In this document: positions 44,487 to 48,708 of the stretch, piece after piece
How positions within the stretch are numbered: the stretch's first letter is position 1
Layout of the letters: each line of letters begins with the position of its first letter
Assembly: GCA_947627105.1 (NCBI GenBank)
Contig: CANQUT010000008.1
Coordinates: 1 to 48,708 of the forward strand
Source: an uncultured Clostridia bacterium
GTDB lineage: Bacteria; Bacillota; Clostridia; TANB77; CAG-508
DNA: 48,708 nucleotides
Direction of reading: 5' to 3'
Notes under the pieces: generated by a model
The model's input: the letters and a program-made list of their open reading frames with translations, nothing else
Told to the model about the DNA's origin: nothing
The model's database searches: none
Position numbers and translations under genes: made by a program

Positions 44487-46775
44487 ATGCAAGATTTACT
44501 AGAAGTATTAAACGATAAACAAAAAGAAGCAGTTTTAGAAACAGAAGGTCCATGCTTAATAATTGCAGGAGCAGGAAGTGGAAAAACTAAAGTATTAACA
44601 CATAAAATAGCTTACTTAATCTCACAAAAAAATGTAAAACCTTGGAATATATTAGCTATTACATTTACAAATAAAGCAGCAAATGAAATGAAGCAAAGAG
44701 TGGAAAATATAGTAGGAAATGTAGCACAAGAAATGTGGATGGGAACATTCCACTCTATTTGTGTGCGAATTTTAAGAAAATATATAGATAGAATTGGATT
44801 TGACACATCATTTTTAATATTTGATACTCAAGATCAAAGAACTATTGTAAAAGAATGTTTAAAAAGCTTAAATATAGATGAAAAAATGTTTACGGATAGA
44901 AGTGTTTTAGCTGAAATTAGCAATGCAAAAAATGAAATGCTTACACCAAGAGCGTATAAAGCCAAATATGCAGGAGAATATAGGAAAGAAACAATAGGAA
45001 GTATATATGAACTATACCAAAAAAGACTAAAAGAAAATAATGCAGTAGACTTTGATGATATTATAAATTATTGCATAGATATTTTAACTAATAACCCAGA
45101 TGTTCTCCAGCATTACACAGAAAAATTTAAATATGTGTTAGTAGATGAATACCAAGATACAAACAAAGCACAATTTGAATTAGTATCAATTTTGGCATCA
45201 CGCTATGGAAACATTACAGTAGTAGGTGATAACGACCAAGGAATTTATAGCTTTAGAGGTGCAGACATTACAAATATATTAAACTTTGAAAAAGACTTCC
45301 CAGGAACAAAAATAATTAAATTAGAGCAAAATTATCGTTGTACAGGAAATATTCTAAAAACAGCAAATAGTGTAATAAAGCATAATGAAAATAAATATGA
45401 AAAAAAATTATGGACAGAAAATGAAGAAGGAAGCCTTCCTTGCCTATATCAAGCAGAAGATGAATATGATGAAGCAAGATACATAGTAGAGCAAATTCAG
45501 CATTTAAAAACAGAAGAATACTTTAAGCCAAAAGACTTTGTTATTTTATATCGTATGAATGCACAATCAAGAGCAATAGAAGATATTTTAAGAAGAGAAG
45601 ATGTTCCATATAAAGTAGTAGGTGGGGTAAAATTCTATGAAAGAAAAGAAATAAAAGATGCAATAAGCTATTTAAGATTAATTCAAAATCCATCAGATAA
45701 TATATCTTTAAAAAGAATTATAAATGAACCAAAACGTGGAATAGGAAAAACTAGTTTAGACAATATTTCTAAAATATCTGATGAAACAGGTATATCTATG
45801 TATGAAATAATAAAACATGCAGAAGATTATGATTTAAATAGAATAAAAGTAAATAGCGAAGGATTTATTAATTTAATAGAAGGATTAAGAGAAAAGAAAA
45901 ACGACTTAAGCATTTCAGAATTATTAAAAGAAGTGTTAAATAAATCAGGGTATGCAAAAGCATTAGAAGATGAAAATACAGTAGAAGCGGAAAGCAGAAT
46001 CCAAAACTTAGAAGAATTTTTAACAGTAGCAATAGAATTTGAAGAAGAATCTGCAGATAATAGCTTAGCAGAATTTCTAGAAAGTATTACATTATCTAGT
46101 GATATAGATGAAATGCAAGACGAAGAAAATGTAGTAACACTAATGACACTTCATAGTGCTAAAGGCTTGGAATTTCCAGCTGTATTTTTGGTAGGATTAG
46201 AAGAAGGAATATTTCCCGGCTATAAATCAATAGGAGAACCTAAAGAGCTAGAAGAAGAAAGACGTTTATTTTATGTAGGAATTACAAGAGCAAAACAATT
46301 TTTATATTTAACATATGCAAAACATAGAACAATTTTTGGTTCAACTAGCTATAATGCAGTATCTAGATTTATTAAAGAAATACCAGAAGAATTATTAGAT
46401 GCAAATATACAAGAATCTAGCGAAGACGATTTTGGAGAAGAAGAGTTTAACTGGGAGTACGGTAGACATAATACAGCAAAGACCAAAACATATACATATA
46501 ATACAGAAAGTGAATTAAACATAAAACCAAAAACAACATATCAATTTAGGACAGCAGAGAGCTTCTTAAATTCACTAAATCAAAAGAAAGCACAAAATGA
46601 AGTGGATATAACAAAATATAAAGAAGGACAAAGAGTTTACCACAAAAAATTTGGAGAAGGAACTATTCAAAAAATAGAACCAGAAGGAGACGACTATAAA
46701 GTAGATATTGAATTTGATAAATCTGGTCATAAAAGATTAATGGCAAAATTTGCTGGACTTGAAATAATAGAATAA
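44487..46775 (+). CDS. pcrA: ATP-dependent DNA helicase PcrA/UvrD
   Basis: 762 residues, superfamily 1A. Motif I is IIAGAGSGKTKVLTHKI near residue 26; also present are FTNKAANEMKQR, VDEYQDTNKAQ (Walker B), GDNDQGIYSFRGAD, LEQNYRC, and LMTLHSAKGLEFPAVFLVGLEEG. The C-terminus has the PcrA RNA-polymerase-binding Tudor-like fold (KEGQRVYHKKFGEGTIQKIE). It unwinds DNA in nucleotide excision repair, rolling-circle replication and RecA removal. ligA, its usual neighbour, is not here. Confidence 0.96.
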   Translation: MQDLLEVLNDKQKEAVLETEGPCLIIAGAGSGKTKVLTHKIAYLISQKNVKPWNILAITFTNKAANEMKQRVENIVGNVAQEMWMGTFHSICVRILRKYIDRIGFDTSFLIFDTQDQRTIVKECLKSLNIDEKMFTDRSVLAEISNAKNEMLTPRAYKAKYAGEYRKETIGSIYELYQKRLKENNAVDFDDIINYCIDILTNNPDVLQHYTEKFKYVLVDEYQDTNKAQFELVSILASRYGNITVVGDNDQGIYSFRGADITNILNFEKDFPGTKIIKLEQNYRCTGNILKTANSVIKHNENKYEKKLWTENEEGSLPCLYQAEDEYDEARYIVEQIQHLKTEEYFKPKDFVILYRMNAQSRAIEDILRREDVPYKVVGGVKFYERKEIKDAISYLRLIQNPSDNISLKRIINEPKRGIGKTSLDNISKISDETGISMYEIIKHAEDYDLNRIKVNSEGFINLIEGLREKKNDLSISELLKEVLNKSGYAKALEDENTVEAESRIQNLEEFLTVAIEFEEESADNSLAEFLESITLSSDIDEMQDEENVVTLMTLHSAKGLEFPAVFLVGLEEGIFPGYKSIGEPKELEEERRLFYVGITRAKQFLYLTYAKHRTIFGSTSYNAVSRFIKEIPEELLDANIQESSEDDFGEEEFNWEYGRHNTAKTKTYTYNTESELNIKPKTTYQFRTAESFLNSLNQKKAQNEVDITKYKEGQRVYHKKFGEGTIQKIEPEGDDYKVDIEFDKSGHKRLMAKFAGLEIIE

Positions 46776-46795
46776 TTTTTAATTTATTATAAAAT

Positions 46796-46867
46796 AAAAG
46801 AGCAAAAAATATAATAATTCTTGCGCCTTGCTTGTTGCAGCCAATCAAATAATTTGCTCTTTTTTTA
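46796..46867 (+). terminator. pcrA terminator
   Basis: AAAAGAGCAAA pairs with TTTGCTCTTTT around a loop of about 45 bases, followed by T7. Confidence 0.75.
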
Positions 46868-46955
46868 TATTCTTATATAAAAATAAAAAAGTGTATAAAA
46901 ATTTCCCAAAATGTTCATAATAAAAGTAAATTATGAATAGAAAGGGAGGATAAAA

Positions 46956-47144
46956 ATGCCAAATTTAAATCAATTAGAGCTTCAACATTTAAGGCACTTA
47001 ATAGGAGCTCATGAAACAGCATATCAAAAATTAAATACATTCTCATCACAAGCAGTAGACCCACAAATTAAGCAAATATTTGCAAAATCTGCTCAAGATG
47101 CATTAAACACAAAACAAAAATTATTATCATTTTTAAATAACTAA
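46956..47144 (+). CDS. Small CotF-like spore coat protein (N-terminal-like part)
   Basis: 62 residues, starting MPNLNQLELQHLRHLIGAHE. The helical hairpin pattern (LRHLIGAHETAYQKLNTFS, FAKSAQDALNTKQKLLSFL) matches the first half of the ferritin-like CotF coat domain. AGGGAGGA precedes the ATG. A second small gene follows 21 bp later, carrying the second half-type helix pair. The two form a coat pair. Confidence 0.75.
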   Translation: MPNLNQLELQHLRHLIGAHETAYQKLNTFSSQAVDPQIKQIFAKSAQDALNTKQKLLSFLNN

Positions 47145-47165
47145 ATTTTAGGAGGAATAAAAATT

Positions 47166-47411
47166 ATGGACGAAAAAACAATGGTAAATGATATTTTAAG
47201 CAGTGTTAAATCTGATTTAACAGCATACCAAACTGCAATTTCAGAAGCAGAAAATATGGAGCTAAGACAAACTCTTCAGCAAATTAGAAACAATGATGAA
47301 AGCTTTCAATATGAGCTATTTAAAGTTGCACAAACAAAAGGCTATTATCAGCCAGCTCAAAAGGCAACAGTAACAGAAATTCAAACAGTAAAAGATGAAT
47401 TACAACAATAA
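47166..47411 (+). CDS. CotF-like spore coat protein
   Basis: 81 residues. The CotF domain is recognised by the opening MDEKTMVNDILSSVKSDL, the helix YQTAISEAENMELRQTLQQI and the end YELFKVAQTKGYYQPAQKA, including the KGYYQPAQ motif common in CotF paralogues. TTAGGAGG precedes the ATG. It belongs to the coat of the spore; no further biochemical role is known. Confidence 0.88.
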   Translation: MDEKTMVNDILSSVKSDLTAYQTAISEAENMELRQTLQQIRNNDESFQYELFKVAQTKGYYQPAQKATVTEIQTVKDELQQ

Positions 47412-47414
47412 AAT

Positions 47415-47465
47415 AAAAAACTATTCTAAATGCTATTTATAAGTATTTTAGAATAGTTTTTTTAT
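47415..47465 (+). terminator. Coat gene terminator
   Basis: AAACTATTCTAAA pairs with TTTTAGAATAGTTT and is followed by a T-run. Confidence 0.85.
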
Positions 47466-47604
47466 TAGTTATTAAATTGAAATTAAAAATATTAACCAAA
47501 AACCTTGTAAAAATTTTTAAATTATTATAAAATATATAAGAATTTAAAAAATATTTTCTACGGAAATGCATATTTACATAGAAAATAAAAAAGGAGTGTT
47601 AAAA

Positions 47605-48594
47605 ATTAATACTATAAAAAAATTTGCTATGCTTTTTAGAACATCAATAAAAGCAATAACAATAACCATAGTATCTACATTTTTAATTATAAGTTTAGTA
47701 GCATTTTTTTATAAACCAACTTATGCAGTTACATTAAATGGAGAACTAATTGGTTATACAGAAAATAAAAGCAAATTGCAAAATGAAATAAATAAATATA
47801 TGGAAGGCGAGGAAAAAGATGGCGTTGCATTTAGGCAAATAAATGCCATGCCAGAATATACACTTTGCTTGCTAAAAAAAGATATAGTTTCAAACGATGA
47901 TGAAATATATGCAAAAGTTACACAAGACGGAACACAATACTATAAATATTATGCAATTACAGATGATGGTAAAGAGAAGCTTTATGTATCTACATTTGAT
48001 GAAGCTGAAAGTGTAATAAAAAAGTTAAAAGATAAAAATAGTGTAAATAAAAATGATATTGGAATAGTAGAAAAATATGATACAAAAACAAAAGAATTTA
48101 CATCAGTAGAAAAATGTGTTTCAAAACTATATGAAGCACCAAAACCAAAAGTAGTATATACAGCATCTGTATCATCTGGCTATGTTTCAGGTTCTTCTAG
48201 TAATAAAGTAGATATTGGAATAACATTAATAAAACCAATTTCAGGAGTTATTACATCAAGATTTGGTAGTAGAGAAAGTATTCGTAGTTCTCCACATAGA
48301 GGCTTAGATATTGCAGCACCAACAGGAACACCAATAAAAGCAGCAGCAGCAGGAACTGTAGTATCAGCAGGCTATAGTGGTTCATACGGGAATATGATAC
48401 TTATTTCACACGGAAACGGTGTACAAACACTTTACGGACATTGCAGTGTACTAAATGTATCTAAAGGACAAGCTGTTACTCAAGGCCAAATAATAGGAAA
48501 AGTTGGAACAACAGGAAATGTTACAGGACCACACTTACACTTAGAAGTAAGAATAAATGGAGTTTTATATAATCCACAAAATTACGTATATTAA
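47605..48594 (+). CDS. M23 (LytM) peptidase domain protein
   Basis: About 330 residues. A membrane segment (ITITIVSTFLIISLVAFFY) near the N-terminus precedes a G5/YabE-like extension. The C-terminal M23 domain follows, with HRGLDIAAP and GPHLHLEVR, the zinc and catalytic motifs. It should cut peptidoglycan cross-bridges or act as a scaffold as SpoIIQ does; the active-site residues are intact, so an enzyme is likelier. No ATG fits: AAGGAGTG (47591-47598) points to an ATT at 47605. The ATG at 47566 has no binding site and the next ATG (47629) is too far. I give the ATT as the likely start. Confidence 0.8.
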   Translation: MNTIKKFAMLFRTSIKAITITIVSTFLIISLVAFFYKPTYAVTLNGELIGYTENKSKLQNEINKYMEGEEKDGVAFRQINAMPEYTLCLLKKDIVSNDDEIYAKVTQDGTQYYKYYAITDDGKEKLYVSTFDEAESVIKKLKDKNSVNKNDIGIVEKYDTKTKEFTSVEKCVSKLYEAPKPKVVYTASVSSGYVSGSSSNKVDIGITLIKPISGVITSRFGSRESIRSSPHRGLDIAAPTGTPIKAAAAGTVVSAGYSGSYGNMILISHGNGVQTLYGHCSVLNVSKGQAVTQGQIIGKVGTTGNVTGPHLHLEVRINGVLYNPQNYVY

Positions 48595-48600
48595 TATAAA

Positions 48601-48631
48601 AAATCTTCTATAAATTATAGAAGATTTTTTT
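48601..48631 (+). terminator. M23 gene terminator
   Basis: AATCTTCTATAA/TTATAGAAGATT followed by T6, seven bases after the stop. The group II intron-like sequence begins directly after it. Confidence 0.9.
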
Positions 48632-48634
48632 AAA

Positions 48635-48708
48635 GTGCGACGGGCATGTCGTTTAGTTAATCGGTGAAAGTCCGTAGTGGAGGTAATACATCGCCAACCA
48701 CATAGTGA
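48635..48708 (+). mobile_element. 5' end of a group II intron, probably class C, cut by window
   Basis: It opens with GTGCGAC, the usual 5' end of bacterial group II introns. The order GCGAC-GGGCAT-GTCGT, CGGTGAAAGTCCG, and AGTGG...AACCAC matches domain I of known class C introns such as that of Oceanobacillus iheyensis (short hairpin, GGTGAAAGTCC hairpin, GUGAAGG...UAGCC-like arm). The position three bases past a terminator T-run is the classical class C target. The rest of the intron, including any reverse transcriptase, lies outside the window. Confidence 0.8.

Overview
The window is a chromosomal segment of a very AT-rich, endospore-forming Firmicute, most likely an uncultured gut-type Clostridia. 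Spore genes support this: spmA/spmB, spoIIR, sleB-ypeB, an alpha/beta SASP, two CotF-like coat genes and a GerMN lipoprotein-like gene. So do the large acyl-CoA dehydratase activase typical of anaerobes and the strong GGAGG ribosome binding sites. Most genes are ordinary housekeeping genes in short operons.

Layout. 1-226: two tRNA-Ser genes. 227-2277: about 2 kb of extremely AT-rich sequence without genes. 2278-8042 (minus): giant activase, an odd tRNA(GAG), a GC-richer Cys-rich small gene, hemolysin III. 8297-12768: GerMN protein, a small minus-strand gene, tRNA1(Val) methyltransferase-like gene, rsmI, abrB-like gene, spmAB. 12930-16442 (minus): rlmH, metallo-hydrolase, murA, spoIIR. 16682-23931: unknown gene, UDP-sugar pyrophosphorylase, phosphoglucomutase, ttcA, tRNA-Arg, membrane transporter, tadA, tRNA-Ser. 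23979-26728: SRP RNA, dnaX, ybaB, recR. 26775-34984: GT28 glycosyltransferase, sleB-ypeB, SASP, murF, ddl, yqeK, dnaJ. 35112-38128: a three-gene unit ending in a VirD4/TraG-like ATPase. 38763-48594: sbcD/sbcC-like pair, prfA, ZIP transporter, phosphatase, pcrA, coat genes, M23 peptidase. The window ends inside the 5' part of what looks like a group IIC intron placed just after a terminator.

Main discovery candidate. Five conserved genes (hemolysin III, murA, murF, dnaJ, sbcD) are each interrupted in the same way. A single extra C precedes a GGN codon, so the zero frame reads an in-frame CGG. Skipping that C (or reading CGGN as four bases) restores the full-length family protein, and a Gly-Ser or Gly-Cys pair follows in all five. 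Reading every other gene by eye (about 13,000 codons), I found no in-frame CGG except one in a GC-richer, probably foreign 90-residue ORF. This looks like a genome-wide +1 recoding rule at CGG rather than five unrelated pseudogenes. MurA and MurF are normally needed for peptidoglycan synthesis, and no second copy is in the window.

Other notable items: four dispersed ~120-bp hairpin elements with conserved, co-varying arms and a divergent ~30-nt loop; a 45-nt leader repeated upstream of two unrelated genes with a possible preQ1-I-like pseudoknot; a hairpin that sequesters the ribosome binding site of the ZIP gene; and a class I-shaped tRNA with a Leu (GAG) anticodon.
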